A stretch of 64,000 bases of DNA from Altererythrobacter aquiaggeris (GCF_037154015.1 NZ_JBANRL010000001.1:248001-312000), one strand, 5' to 3'. Counted from the first letter of the stretch, positions 36,345 through 46,276 are shown. Program-made: numbers and translations. The notes: generated by a model from the letters alone, not told the origin.

Positions 36345-36993
36345 CGGCAAAACCGAGTGCACGAAAATCGTCCGGCATCGGCGATGTCGCGGCAATCGGC
36401 GGCTTGTTGTCGCGCGTCATCGTGATGCTGGAGCCATGAAGCATCGTGCGCGGTGCAGTGCCGCCGTCGCCATAAACGGGATCGCCCAGCAGCGGGCTGC
36501 CAAGCCCGGCCAGCGCATGGATCCGGATCTGGTGCGTGCGGCCGGTTTCCGGCCGGAATTCGACCAGCGTATTACCGCCGCTTTCCGACAATTTGCGCCA
36601 ATGCGTGACCGAGGGTTTGCCAGCCAAGTCAGCAATCATCCGCCAGCCTTCTTCTTTTGTGCTGACTTTGCTCAGAGCCAGGTCGATAGTGCCTGCTTCT
36701 TCCGCCAGCGTTCCCGCAACAATCCCGACATACCGTTTTTCGACCAGACGGTTCTGGAAGGCCTGTGCAAACCGTTTCACTGCCTTGGGATTGCGGGCCA
36801 ACAAAAGGCATCCCGACGTATCCTGATCAAGCCGGTGCACGATCCACGGCGGGCGGTGAAAATTGAGTTTCAGATCTTCGAGATGGTCTTCAAGCGAAGT
36901 GCCGCCGCGCTTGGGCCGATCAACCGGCATCCCTGCAGGCTTGTCGATGACCAGCGCTTCGCCGTCCTCGAACAGGATGGGAAAGCGGCTCAT
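36337..36993 (-). CDS. RluA family pseudouridine synthase
   Basis: Isomerises uridine to pseudouridine in rRNA or tRNA. The 218 residues have the catalytic HRLDQDTSGCLLLARN with the essential Asp, the MPVDRPKRGG opening and the ETGRTHQIRIH block. The length without an S4 domain fits the short RluA/TruC-like forms; the exact target uridine cannot be told. The ATG overlaps the pabBC stop (ATGA). Confidence 0.92.
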   Translation of the reverse strand: MSRFPILFEDGEALVIDKPAGMPVDRPKRGGTSLEDHLEDLKLNFHRPPWIVHRLDQDTSGCLLLARNPKAVKRFAQAFQNRLVEKRYVGIVAGTLAEEAGTIDLALSKVSTKEEGWRMIADLAGKPSVTHWRKLSESGGNTLVEFRPETGRTHQIRIHALAGLGSPLLGDPVYGDGGTAPRTMLHGSSITMTRDNKPPIAATSPMPDDFRALGFADG

Positions 36994-38792
36994 GTCAGCA
37001 GCCGGGCAGGCAGCAAGCCGCGCAGGGCATTGCCGATGAAAAATCCGTCTTCAAGGTCGCTAATGGTCAATTCCGATTCTCTGGCTTTGCCGCTGTCGAT
37101 CAATGAACGGCGCAGGACACCGGGCAAAAGGCCCAGCGACAGGGGAGGGGTAAGCAGGACGCCGGCTCGCTCGACAAAGATTGACGTATAACTGCCCTCG
37201 GTCAGCAATCCGTCGTCGCGCATCAACAGCGCCTCGTCCGCCCCGGCGCCGCGCGCGGCGGCCAACGCATCGTCGTAGAACCAGCGGTCGGTTGTCTTGT
37301 GCCTCAGCCGCAGATCGCCTTCATCAATCGGCAACGGCAGGACCGCGCATTTCATGGCGCCTTCGATTGTGCATGGCACGGGGGACACTTCCAGTGCCGT
37401 CGCCCCGCTCCGCGCCAAAGCCAGCCGCAGTTTCGCGGCATCCGACAGATCGAAACACAGCGCCTGGATCTGGTTGCGCATCGCATGACGGTCGAACGCG
37501 AAGCCAAGCTCGGCAGCGCTCGCTTTAAGACGCTCGAGATGAAGTTCGAGCAGGGCAATGCCTGTTTCAGGATCGAAATGCATCGTTTCGAACAGGTCGA
37601 ACCCGGCAGCGTCACCCTTTTGCACGAACCCTCCTTTCAACAGACATTCCCGCCATTCGGGCAGGCACTGCGAATCTGCGACAATGGCGGAACCAACACC
37701 CATTACCGCGCGCCCGCTGCCATTTTCGTCAGGCGTAAGGTGCACTGTGCGGATTGCAACATTGAAGGCGGCATCGCCCGATCCGTCAATCCTGCCGATC
37801 GCGCCGCAATAGGGCCCGCGCGGATCGCTTTCGGTATCATTTATCAATTCCATCGCACGGATTTTCGGCGCGCCGGTTATCGATCCGCACGGGAACAATG
37901 CGCGGATCATGTCGGCTGCCGTGCGGCCTTCAGCCAACCGCGCCTTCACCGTCGTGACCATCTGATGCACGGTGGGGTAGGTTTCGACCGAAAAAGCATC
38001 TTCCACCGTCACTGTGCCGGTGCGGGCAACGCGCGACAGATCGTTGCGCAGCAGATCGACAATCATCAGATTTTCGGCGCGATCTTTCACCGATACGGCG
38101 AGCTCGCCGGCATAGGCTGAATCTTCCGCTGCAGTCTGCCCGCGCGGACGCGTGCCTTTCATCGGCTTGGCCTTGGCTTCCCCGTCCCGCAGCGACACGA
38201 ACAGTTCTGGCGACAGGCTGAGCAGCCAGTGCGATCCGTCAAACACGATCCCGCCATAGCCGGCGGCTGCGTGGGGGCGGATGGCGGCATATAAATCCAG
38301 CGGGTCGCCGCGATAGGTTCCGCCCAGCGGAAATGTCAGATTGGCCTGATAGATATCGCCCGAACAAATCGCGTCCTGCATCCGGTCGAATGCGCGGGCA
38401 TAATCGCCGCAGGAAATGCCCGGTTTCAGCGGGCCGATATGCGCCGGTTTCCCGCTGCCATGCGCGGCCAGCCATTCAGGCACTGCGGCGGGAGCAAATT
38501 TTTCGCAGCTTTCAAACAGGCCCAGCCAGACCAGCGGACCGTTCGCGCCGGTTCTGGCCGCCGCTAGCGGCGCCAGCTTTGCCTCCAGCGCAAGTCCCGC
38601 CTCATAAGCGATATAGCCCGCCAGCGTATGCCCGGTTTGAGAGCGGACCTGCTCTGCCTCTGCCAGAACTGGGGCCACCTCGTGAGCGCGGTATGCGACG
38701 AACATCTGCACCGGCGAGCGAAACAATTGCGCTTCCGCGGCATCTTGGGTGCGCGCATCATCGAGCAACACGAAGGGTTCGCTTATCGCCAT
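36990..38792 (-). CDS. pabB: Fused aminodeoxychorismate synthase component I and lyase (PabB-PabC)
   Basis: Makes 4-aminobenzoate for folate from chorismate, both steps in one 600-residue protein. Residues 1-390 or so are PabB, with SGDIYQANLTFPL, the active-site AKPMKGTRPRG and FPCGSITGAPK blocks. From about 400 on a PabC-type PLP lyase follows: GFDLFETMHFDPETG, the probable Schiff-base Lys in RLRHKTTDRWFYDD and LLTEGSYTSIF. The amidotransferase subunit PabA is not in the window. The ATG at 38792 has a GGGGGGA site; the much longer open frame upstream of it is not coding. The gene is divergent from the HerA-like gene by 98 bases. Confidence 0.94.
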   Translation of the reverse strand: MAISEPFVLLDDARTQDAAEAQLFRSPVQMFVAYRAHEVAPVLAEAEQVRSQTGHTLAGYIAYEAGLALEAKLAPLAAARTGANGPLVWLGLFESCEKFAPAAVPEWLAAHGSGKPAHIGPLKPGISCGDYARAFDRMQDAICSGDIYQANLTFPLGGTYRGDPLDLYAAIRPHAAAGYGGIVFDGSHWLLSLSPELFVSLRDGEAKAKPMKGTRPRGQTAAEDSAYAGELAVSVKDRAENLMIVDLLRNDLSRVARTGTVTVEDAFSVETYPTVHQMVTTVKARLAEGRTAADMIRALFPCGSITGAPKIRAMELINDTESDPRGPYCGAIGRIDGSGDAAFNVAIRTVHLTPDENGSGRAVMGVGSAIVADSQCLPEWRECLLKGGFVQKGDAAGFDLFETMHFDPETGIALLELHLERLKASAAELGFAFDRHAMRNQIQALCFDLSDAAKLRLALARSGATALEVSPVPCTIEGAMKCAVLPLPIDEGDLRLRHKTTDRWFYDDALAAARGAGADEALLMRDDGLLTEGSYTSIFVERAGVLLTPPLSLGLLPGVLRRSLIDSGKARESELTISDLEDGFFIGNALRGLLPARLLT

Positions 38793-38890
38793 CGCTTCCC
38801 CCCATAACCAGTGCTGCGGCCAAGTCGAGGCCTTGACCGTTTGGGCGCTGGCAAGCAGTGACTGTCGGGCGATTTGCGGAGACTGAACTG

Positions 38891-40465
38891 ATGAGCGATA
38901 TTTTCCTTGGGCTGGCAGCAAATGGCGAACGCCAGTCACTCGCCATGTCGCGTGCCAACCGGCACGGACTGGTTGCCGGGGCAACCGGCACGGGCAAGAC
39001 GGTAACCTTGCAGGGGATGGCCGAAAGTTTCTCCGCGCAGGGCGTTCCGGTATTTGTCGCAGACGTAAAAGGCGATTTGTCGGGTGTGGCCATGCCCGGC
39101 TCACCAACCTTCAAACACGCGGACAAACTGGAAGCGCGCGCGAAAGAACTGGGCATGGCCGACTATACCTATTCCGATAATCCGGTGATTTTCTGGGATC
39201 TGTTTGGCGAACAGGGGCATCCTGTCCGCACGACTGTCAGCGAGATGGGTCCACTGCTGCTGTCACGCCTGCTTGATCTCAATGAAACGCAGGAGGGCGT
39301 TCTCCAAATCGTCTTCCGCTATGCGGACGAGAACGGATTGCTGCTGCTGGACTTCGCCGATCTGCAATCCATGCTGGCTTACGCGGCCCAGAACGCGGGC
39401 GAATTATCGTCGCAATACGGCAATGTCAGCAAACAAAGCGTCGGGGCGATCCAGCGCCAGTTGCTCAGCTTCGAAAGCCAGGGCGCGGACAGGTTTTTTG
39501 GCGAACCGGCGCTGGAAATAAACGATTTTATCCAGACTGATGATCAGGGCCGCGGGATGATAAACATTCTGGCGGCGGACAAGCTGATGCGCAGCCCAAA
39601 GCTTTATGCCACTTTCCTGCTGTGGCTGCTGGCCGAACTGTTCGAGACGCTGCCCGAAGTTGGCGACCCGGAAAAGCCCAAGCTGGTGTTCTTTTTCGAC
39701 GAGGCACATCTGCTGTTCGATGATGCGCCCAAAGCGTTGGAAGACAAAATCGAGCAAGTTGTCCGTCTGATCCGGTCCAAAGGCGTCGGTGTGTACTTTG
39801 TCACGCAAAACCCGATCGATATTCCCGAAGAAATTGCCGGACAGTTGGGTAACCGCGTCCAGCACGCCTTGCGCGCGTTTACACCCAAGGACCAGAAAGC
39901 CATCCGCGCGGCGGCGGACACATTCCGGATCAATCCCGATCTGGACGTCGCAGAGGCAATTACCGAATTGCGCGTCGGTGAAGCGCTTGTCTCGACGCTG
40001 ATGGAAGACGGGGCGCCTTCGGTCGTCCAGCGCACCCTGATCAAACCGCCGCGCTCGCGGCTCGGGCCGCTGACCCCGAAAGAACGCGCGATTATCCAGT
40101 CAATTTCGCCGGTCGAAGGCAAGTATGACACGTCGGTGGACCGCGAAAGCGCCGCCGAAGTGCTGACCCAAAAGGCTGCCGATGCGGCCGAAACCGCCAA
40201 AGAAGTCGCGGCGCAGGGCGAAGCGGAAGTCGCCAAGCGCGAGCGTAAATCGACCAGCATCTGGGACAAGGCGATGGGCCGCGCCACGGGCGCAGTTGCG
40301 GGATCGGTCGCGACAGTGCTGGCGGCCAAACTCACCGGCAGGCAGTCGCGCTCCAGCCCGGTGCGCAATGCGGCGACCTCGGGCGCAGGCTCGATCGCGA
40401 CGGACCTGGCCGGTCCGATGGCCGGGCGCTTTGTCCGCAATCTGATCGGCGGACTGATGCGCTAG
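38891..40465 (+). CDS. HerA-like ATPase, DUF853 family
   Basis: A 524-residue P-loop ATPase of the HerA/FtsK superfamily. Walker A is GATGTGKT near residue 33, Walker [12 protein letters not shown] near 272, and a sensor-like [14 protein letters not shown] follows. The C-terminus is Ala-rich and helical (about 430-524), with a glycine-rich end, and may mediate self-assembly. The DUF853 branch is widespread and of unknown role. No NurA nuclease or defence gene is adjacent, so a DNA-end-resection or defence role is not supported here. GGAG lies 9 bases before the ATG. Confidence 0.88.
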   Translation: MSDIFLGLAANGERQSLAMSRANRHGLVAGATGTGKTVTLQGMAESFSAQGVPVFVADVKGDLSGVAMPGSPTFKHADKLEARAKELGMADYTYSDNPVIFWDLFGEQGHPVRTTVSEMGPLLLSRLLDLNETQEGVLQIVFRYADENGLLLLDFADLQSMLAYAAQNAGELSSQYGNVSKQSVGAIQRQLLSFESQGADRFFGEPALEINDFIQTDDQGRGMINILAADKLMRSPKLYATFLLWLLAELFETLPEVGDPEKPKLVFFFDEAHLLFDDAPKALEDKIEQVVRLIRSKGVGVYFVTQNPIDIPEEIAGQLGNRVQHALRAFTPKDQKAIRAAADTFRINPDLDVAEAITELRVGEALVSTLMEDGAPSVVQRTLIKPPRSRLGPLTPKERAIIQSISPVEGKYDTSVDRESAAEVLTQKAADAAETAKEVAAQGEAEVAKRERKSTSIWDKAMGRATGAVAGSVATVLAAKLTGRQSRSSPVRNAATSGAGSIATDLAGPMAGRFVRNLIGGLMR

Positions 40466-40490
40466 GCTTTGTTGGCCGGGCCCAGGATGC

Positions 40491-43202
40491 TTACAGATCC
40501 TGCCGCGCCAGCCAGTCGCCCACTTCCCCGCGAATGCGCGGTGCAGCCGAAAAACGCTGGCTCAGTACAGTGATCGCGCGGTCGAGCGGGCGGCGCTGGT
40601 CAGCGGGCAGCTTCTCGGCGTACGCTTCAAGCCGTGCCAGCATTTCTATGCTTTCCGCCCCGTAGAACAGTCTCGCGACGAATTGCGATTTGCCCGATTC
40701 GTCAACCAGCGCGTCCACTTTTTCCTGATTTGCCAGATAGAAGTCGAACGCCATTTGCGAATGCAACTGCGACACCGCGGCGATCATTCCCGCGCTGTTT
40801 GTTTTTCCCGGTACATCGGTCAGCGCCATGTCGAGCGCGGCCTGCGCGAGCGCCGTATCCGTTGTCTGACCAAGCAGGCGGTAATAGGTCTGCTTTTCGA
40901 CGGTGCTTTTGGATGTTGCAGCCAGTTCGGCAATCCGGTCCCATTCCGACTTGGTGGCATTGCCCGCGACAATGCCCAGCCAGGTTGTCTTGAGCGGGCC
41001 GTCCATTGCCCTTTCATCACTGCCCAGCGCGGTGAACAGGCGGCGCGCCTCTGCAGTCACAGCAGCATTGCCCATCCCGCCCAGCACGCTGATCAGCTGC
41101 GAGCGCAGGTTGGAATCTGCCAGTGTTTCCTCGTCACGCGGCACAAATCCGAGCTCGCCCAGTCGCGCACCCCAGCTGTTTTCTGCCCATTTCGCCAATG
41201 CGGCTTTTGGTGCATCGTCCACCAGAACGCCGTAATAGCCGCCAAGCTGTCCGATCGCGGATGAAGCCACCACCGGATTGGCATCGACCGGAATGGCCGC
41301 CATCAGGTCCAGCGCGGGCGCCATCGGTTGATAGCCGGCTTCCGACATCTCGAGCTGGTCGCGCATCAGGCCAAGCTGGTCGATATCGGCAAATTCGCTC
41401 ATTCCACCCTTCAGCGCCTCGAGATTGGCGGGCGTGTAGCGGGTCCGGTAATAGCCGAGCTGTCCCGCGTTGGCATTTACCGGGCCGCAGCCGGGCAGCG
41501 TAAGCGAGGCTGTGCCTTCAAGCACGTGGCGGGTGGCGGGGCCGCCCGATACGGACAGCAGGACAGGTACCCGCCAGCTTTGCGGGCTTTCCATTACTTC
41601 CTGCATCCGGTCGCGGCTGAATTCGCTTTGGCGGATTTTCAAGGTCGTATTGTTGCCAGTACAAGCGATGTCGCCCACTTCGACCATGGGCACACCGGGC
41701 TGCGTGGTGAAATCACGCGCGATTTCGCTCAATCGCGGCGCGCCGGCACTTTCAACTGCCGACCACAGATCATTGCCGACCGTATTATCGTAAGAGTGCG
41801 CTTGCATATACGCGCGGATACCGCTGCGCCAAATGTCTTCTCCGGCATAGGCTTCCAGCATGGAAATAACCGCTTCGCCCTTGGAATAGGTGATAGCGCT
41901 GAAGGCCTGATTGATTTCCTCCACCGAACGAATTTCCTGAACGATCGGATGGGTTGTCGCGAAAGCGTCCAGCGCCATCGCGCTTTCACGCCCGCCGACA
42001 CGGCCGAGTTCGGGATACCATTCGGGATGGAAGTGCGCGGTGGTCTTGGTTTCCATCCAGCTGGCAAACCCTTCATTCAGCCACAGATCGTCCCACCAGG
42101 CCATGGTCACGATATTGCCGAACCACTGGTGGGCGACTTCATGCGCCTGGGTGGCCGAAAGGCCTTGTTTCGCTCGCGCGCTGGTAATTGCCGGATCGAC
42201 CAGCAGAATGCGCTCGAACGTGAAAATCGCGCCCCAGTTTTCCATCGCGCCAAAAAATTGCGAGCTGCCCGGCCCGGCGATATTATCAAGTTTGGGCAGC
42301 GGGTAATCGACCCCGAAATAATCGTTCATATAGCCCATCAGCGGGGCCAATTCCGCCAGTGCGTAATCTTTCTGCGCACCGCTACCGACAGGTGCAACGA
42401 TGCCCACTTCGGTGCCGCCCGAAGCCATCTTGGCCGCGCGTTCGAAATCGCCCAATCCGAAGAATAGCAGATAGGACGACATTTTCGGACTGGTCGCAAA
42501 TGTAACCTGCTTGGTCCCGTCACCCAGATCGGTTTCACTTGCCACGGGCATATTGCTGACCGCCATCTGGTTTGCGGGCACGACCGCTGTCAGATCGAAA
42601 GTCGCCTTGTAACTGGGTTCATCGAACATCGGCGCGAACCGGCGCGCGTCGGGCGCTTCGAACTGGGTAAACAGCCCGCGGCTCTCGCTGCCATCGATCT
42701 TGCTGGGGTAATCCAGCGCGAACAGACCGTTCGCCTGCGTGTTTATCTGGCCCAGATAGGCGGTGTCGATCCGGTACTTACCCGGTTGCAAGGTGCGTGC
42801 GGCGGTCAGCGTGGCGGTTTGGCGCTGCGGATCGTAAGAAACCGTCAGCGCATCGCCGCTGCCCGTCGCCAGATCGATCAGGCTGGCTGACTTGATGTCC
42901 AGCGATACGGCGTGCAGCGTCACACTGTCGGAGGGTTCGAACAGGTCGATATTAACCGAAGACGAGCCCGAAAACACCAGATTGGCCGCATCGGGCACAA
43001 TCTTGATCGCATAATGCGACGGGCGGGCGATGCGCGGCAAATCGGTGTTCGTCGATGCCGGCAATGGCTGCGGGGCCGCGGCCGCAATTGCAGCCGACTG
43101 TCCGTCCTGCAGCGGTACAGCGGTGGCGGATTTTGCGACAGGAACGGTGGCACAGCCGGCAAGCAGGCTGGCTGACAAAGCGGCGACAAAGGCAGAACGC
43201 AT
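40491..43202 (-). CDS. M1 family metallo-aminopeptidase, predicted lipoprotein
   Basis: A 903-residue zinc aminopeptidase exported as a lipoprotein (SAFVAALSASLLAGC lipobox). The M1 domains are in order: the N-terminal beta saddle, the substrate-anchoring GAMENWG, the zinc motif HEVAHQWFG (His354, Glu355, His358) with the third ligand in NEGFASW, then the ERAP1-like helical C-terminal domain. It probably trims peptides in the periplasm or at the outer surface. It converges on the HerA-like gene with 25 bases between. The 100-base upstream gap separates it from the histidine kinase gene. Confidence 0.95.
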   Translation of the reverse strand: MRSAFVAALSASLLAGCATVPVAKSATAVPLQDGQSAAIAAAAPQPLPASTNTDLPRIARPSHYAIKIVPDAANLVFSGSSSVNIDLFEPSDSVTLHAVSLDIKSASLIDLATGSGDALTVSYDPQRQTATLTAARTLQPGKYRIDTAYLGQINTQANGLFALDYPSKIDGSESRGLFTQFEAPDARRFAPMFDEPSYKATFDLTAVVPANQMAVSNMPVASETDLGDGTKQVTFATSPKMSSYLLFFGLGDFERAAKMASGGTEVGIVAPVGSGAQKDYALAELAPLMGYMNDYFGVDYPLPKLDNIAGPGSSQFFGAMENWGAIFTFERILLVDPAITSARAKQGLSATQAHEVAHQWFGNIVTMAWWDDLWLNEGFASWMETKTTAHFHPEWYPELGRVGGRESAMALDAFATTHPIVQEIRSVEEINQAFSAITYSKGEAVISMLEAYAGEDIWRSGIRAYMQAHSYDNTVGNDLWSAVESAGAPRLSEIARDFTTQPGVPMVEVGDIACTGNNTTLKIRQSEFSRDRMQEVMESPQSWRVPVLLSVSGGPATRHVLEGTASLTLPGCGPVNANAGQLGYYRTRYTPANLEALKGGMSEFADIDQLGLMRDQLEMSEAGYQPMAPALDLMAAIPVDANPVVASSAIGQLGGYYGVLVDDAPKAALAKWAENSWGARLGELGFVPRDEETLADSNLRSQLISVLGGMGNAAVTAEARRLFTALGSDERAMDGPLKTTWLGIVAGNATKSEWDRIAELAATSKSTVEKQTYYRLLGQTTDTALAQAALDMALTDVPGKTNSAGMIAAVSQLHSQMAFDFYLANQEKVDALVDESGKSQFVARLFYGAESIEMLARLEAYAEKLPADQRRPLDRAITVLSQRFSAAPRIRGEVGDWLARQDL

Positions 43203-43302
43203 GGGGTTATTCTCCGAAATTCCGGCGCGGACTAGCAGGGTAACAATCTGTTAGCGAAGGTTTTCTGCCAGGGGAGCGTACACACCGCCAAAGTGGCCAT
43301 TT

Positions 43303-44727
43303 TCAGTCCAGCGGCATGGTGATTGCCGCGTCCAGTCCTGCAGTGCGGCCCGCTGCATCGGCGCGGTTGGTCAGGGTAAGCTGACCGCCATGCTGTTCGG
43401 CGATGGCGCGCGCCAGCGTAAGGCCGAGCCCGGCCCCGCCGGTCAATCGATTTCGTGATGGTTCGCCCCGCGTAAAAGGCTCCTGCATACGTTCAAGATC
43501 GGCAGGCGGAATGCCGGGGCCATCGTCTGCCACCAGCATGATGACACCCCCCGGTTGCCGCATGATCGATACGCGCGCCGTGCCGCCATAGCGCAGCGCA
43601 TTGGAAATGAGATTGCGCAACGCACGCCGGACCCAATTGGCGCGCATTCTGCCGACCATGCGCTCGCTCGCGACGAGCGTAACAGGCTCGCCAAGATCTT
43701 CGTACTCTTCGACGATCGACGCGGCGAGTGAACCGAGTTCGACCGATTCGAGCGGATCTGTCGGCCGGCCAACGCGCGCCAGCGATAATATGTCGTCGAG
43801 TGAATCGGCAATTCCGTCGATAGTTTCGGCCATTTTGGCCCGCTCCGCCTCGTTGGCGACCGTTTCAATCCGCACACGCAGCGCGGCGAGCGGGGTTTTG
43901 AGATCATGCCCGATCGCGCCGAGCATGACGTCTTTTTCATCAAGCAAACCGGCAATCTTGGTTTCCAGACTGTTATGCGCGGTAATAAGCCTGCTGACAT
44001 CCGCCGGGCCGCTGGGCTCCAGCTGGTCTGCGGCGTCGCGCGTGCGGGCGAATTGCTCGCTGCGGGCGGTCAGCGCGGCGAGCGGGCGCGTGATGCGCCG
44101 CAGGATCACGGCCAATGCGCCAAACAGGATCAGGAAAAGCAGCAGCGTCTGGATGATGATTGCACTGATCCCGCGGAACGTCTGTTCACGGATGCCGGCG
44201 ACTTGCACCACGCGCCACCTGCTACCGTTGTCTGCCTGCACCCCGACTATGAAAAACTGTCTTGGCATTGCCCGGTTTGGCAGACCGGCGCGGGCCGCGC
44301 GGCGCAGCATCCTTTGCCTCGCCTCGGGCTCGTCATCGAACCTGCGTCTCACGGCGACGATGTGTGCCGGAACAACGCCTTGCCGCAGCAAAATCTCGGC
44401 CAGTTGTTCCTCGATACCTGTTTGCCGCCGCTCCCCCGCCCGCTGCGGCGAAACATCCATCCACCGCGGCCTGAATGCGCGCGCGCCGCCGATATCGCCG
44501 CGCAAGCCGTCGTCGTTTCCGCGTCTGCGCGCTGCGCGGCGATCGTCGCTTCCGGGCCTCTCGGGCGCCAGCAATCTGAAGGCCGCGCTGTTGGCAACGG
44601 TCATCTCCTGCCGGACCTGCTGCCCGCGGTGCAGGACAACCAGATTGACGCCCTGCGCAATGAGCAGGGCAACGGCTATTGCGGCGAGGACTTGCCCGCG
44701 CAGCGAACGAGGCCACAAGCGCGTCAC
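43303..44727 (-). CDS. Two-component sensor histidine kinase
   Basis: A 474-residue inner-membrane kinase. TM1 (about 12-32) and TM2 (about 187-209) enclose a 150-residue periplasmic segment that is unusually Arg/Asp-rich (DDRRAARRRGNDDG and similar). A HAMP domain, a HisKA site with His274 in GAIGHDLKTPL and an HATPase domain (RNLISNALRYG, DDGPGIP, GAGLGLTLA) follow. It is the EnvZ-like class. Its GTG start overlaps the regulator stop (GTGA). The charged sensor segment could sense cations or interact with the EF-hand protein encoded first in the operon; that is inference. Confidence 0.94.
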   Translation of the reverse strand: MTRLWPRSLRGQVLAAIAVALLIAQGVNLVVLHRGQQVRQEMTVANSAAFRLLAPERPGSDDRRAARRRGNDDGLRGDIGGARAFRPRWMDVSPQRAGERRQTGIEEQLAEILLRQGVVPAHIVAVRRRFDDEPEARQRMLRRAARAGLPNRAMPRQFFIVGVQADNGSRWRVVQVAGIREQTFRGISAIIIQTLLLFLILFGALAVILRRITRPLAALTARSEQFARTRDAADQLEPSGPADVSRLITAHNSLETKIAGLLDEKDVMLGAIGHDLKTPLAALRVRIETVANEAERAKMAETIDGIADSLDDILSLARVGRPTDPLESVELGSLAASIVEEYEDLGEPVTLVASERMVGRMRANWVRRALRNLISNALRYGGTARVSIMRQPGGVIMLVADDGPGIPPADLERMQEPFTRGEPSRNRLTGGAGLGLTLARAIAEQHGGQLTLTNRADAAGRTAGLDAAITMPLD

Positions 44728-45464
44728 TGTTCGCGCAATTCAATCCGGCGCACGTCCGCAGCAAACCGGTAGCCGCCGCCGCGCACGGTCTGGATCAATT
44801 GCGGATCGCTGCGATCAAGTTCGATCTTGCCGCGCAATCTGCTCACCTGGTTATCCACCGCACGGTCGAACGCATGGGCCTCGCGGCCCTGAACCAGATC
44901 GAGCAGCCGGTCACGGTCCAGAACCTGGCGCGGGTGCTGGAGAAATGCCGACAGCAGCCGGTACTCAGCCGACGAGATCGGCACCAGAGCGCCTTCGGCA
45001 TCGGTCAGCCTCTGTTTGAGAGTGTCGAGTTTCCACCCCTCGAATTCATAGCCAAGTTCGCCATCGGGGTTGGAATGCGTGGTTCCACGTGTGCCGCGGC
45101 GCAGCACAGAACGGATGCGCGCGACCAGCTCGCGCGGCTCGAACGGCTTGACGACATAATCATCAGCACCGATCTCCAGCCCGACGATCCGGTCGGTCGC
45201 CTCGCCCTTTGCCGTGAGGAGTATGACGGGAATGCCGATGGATTCGGTAATGTGACGGCACAGCGACAGGCCGTCTTCACCCGGCATCATGATGTCGAGC
45301 AGGACAAGGTCGGGCTTGTGGTCTCGCAGAATGCTGCGCGCAGCGGCCGCGCTCTCGGCCATAACGACAGAAAACCCCTGGCCGAAAAGATATTCGGCCA
45401 GAGGTTCCCTTAAGGATGCTTCGTCATCGACGAGCAGAATTCGGGTAGGCGATGTTTCGGCCAT
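44724..45464 (-). CDS. OmpR/PhoB family response regulator
   Basis: A 246-residue DNA-binding regulator: a receiver domain with phosphoacceptor Asp57 (VLLDIMMPGEDG), the conserved Thr and Lys (LLTAKGE, YVVKPFEPRE), and a C-terminal winged helix (DRAVDNQVSRLRGKIE, then TVRGGGYRF). It is coupled to the kinase downstream. The EF-hand gene ends 54 bases upstream on the same strand, so the three genes likely share transcripts. OmpR-type regulators bind direct repeats of about 10-11 bp, like those upstream of the EF-hand gene. Confidence 0.95.
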   Translation of the reverse strand: MAETSPTRILLVDDEASLREPLAEYLFGQGFSVVMAESAAAARSILRDHKPDLVLLDIMMPGEDGLSLCRHITESIGIPVILLTAKGEATDRIVGLEIGADDYVVKPFEPRELVARIRSVLRRGTRGTTHSNPDGELGYEFEGWKLDTLKQRLTDAEGALVPISSAEYRLLSAFLQHPRQVLDRDRLLDLVQGREAHAFDRAVDNQVSRLRGKIELDRSDPQLIQTVRGGGYRFAADVRRIELREQ

Positions 45465-45517
45465 AAGATTTCGCAGCGCCTACCAGCGTGCCCTCGGTTC
45501 AATCAACCCGAGCTTAA

Positions 45518-46249
45518 TTATCCGGCGCGATTGGTGCGGCGCAATTCGCGCATTTTTTCGCGCGCTGCCTTGCGTTCCTCGCCGGTAATCTGCCCGTCAT
45601 TATTGGCATCGGCCATTTCGAAATGGCTGGTGACAACTTTATCGAATTCGGCCCGCGAGATGGTCTTGTCACCGTCGGCATCGGCCATGCGCATCATCAT
45701 GCGTGCCTGACCCCCGCCGCCCTTTCCGCCGCCCTTTCCGCCGCGATGGCCGCGCATACCGCGCTTGCCTTCGCCGCGTTCGCCGCGGCGTTCCGTGCGC
45801 GCTTCATGGCCGGCTTCCATTTCAGCCGCCGTCAAGCCGCCGCTGCCATCGGTATCGAGGCGGGCAAAGCGTTCTGCCCCGCGCTGGCCGCGATTTTCAC
45901 TGCGTTCAGCTTGGCGTTCAGTCCGGCGTTCAGCTTGCCGTTCCTGACGCTGGGCGCGGTGGGCCTGCATTTCGGCCTGTGTGACTTCACCGTTATTATC
46001 GGCATCCATTGCGGCGAAACGTTGGGCCTTTTTTGCTTCACGATCGGCGGGATTGATAATGCCATTGCCATCGGCGTCCATGCGGGCGAACATTGCCGCA
46101 CCAGCGGTTCTGGCCTCGGCAAGGGTTACGACACCGTCATTGTTGGCGTCAGCTCTGTTGTTCTTGCCACCGTCCTGGGCAGCAATCGCGGCACCGCCAG
46201 CGGTCAGCGCGAGTGCGGCAGCGGATAATGCGAGAGTAAACTTCTTCAT
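45518..46249 (-). CDS. Exported EF-hand calcium-binding protein with six loops
   Basis: A 243-residue protein with a signal peptide (MKKFTLALSAAALALTAGGA). Six canonical EF-hand loops begin at residues 34, 58, 82, 132, 190 and 214 (for example DANNDGVVTLAE, DADNNGEVTQAE, DTDGSGGLTAAE). The second ends in Asp instead of Glu. Between loops 3 and 4 lies an Arg/Glu tandem (ERQAERRTERQAER) encoded by 12-bp repeats, and between loops 4 and 5 a Gly/Lys/Arg-rich linker. It probably binds Ca2+ in the periplasm. AGGAG precedes the ATG. It heads the operon with the two-component genes. Confidence 0.92.
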   Translation of the reverse strand: MKKFTLALSAAALALTAGGAAIAAQDGGKNNRADANNDGVVTLAEARTAGAAMFARMDADGNGIINPADREAKKAQRFAAMDADNNGEVTQAEMQAHRAQRQERQAERRTERQAERSENRGQRGAERFARLDTDGSGGLTAAEMEAGHEARTERRGERGEGKRGMRGHRGGKGGGKGGGGQARMMMRMADADGDKTISRAEFDKVVTSHFEMADANNDGQITGEERKAAREKMRELRRTNRAG

Positions 46250-46276
46250 GGAAAACTCCTGAAATTACGAAAAGGC

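Noticed and set aside
38891-40465. HerA-NurA type defence or end-resection system
   Set aside because: The ATPase is HerA-like (DUF853), but there is no nuclease or other defence gene beside it; flanking genes are folate synthesis and an aminopeptidase.
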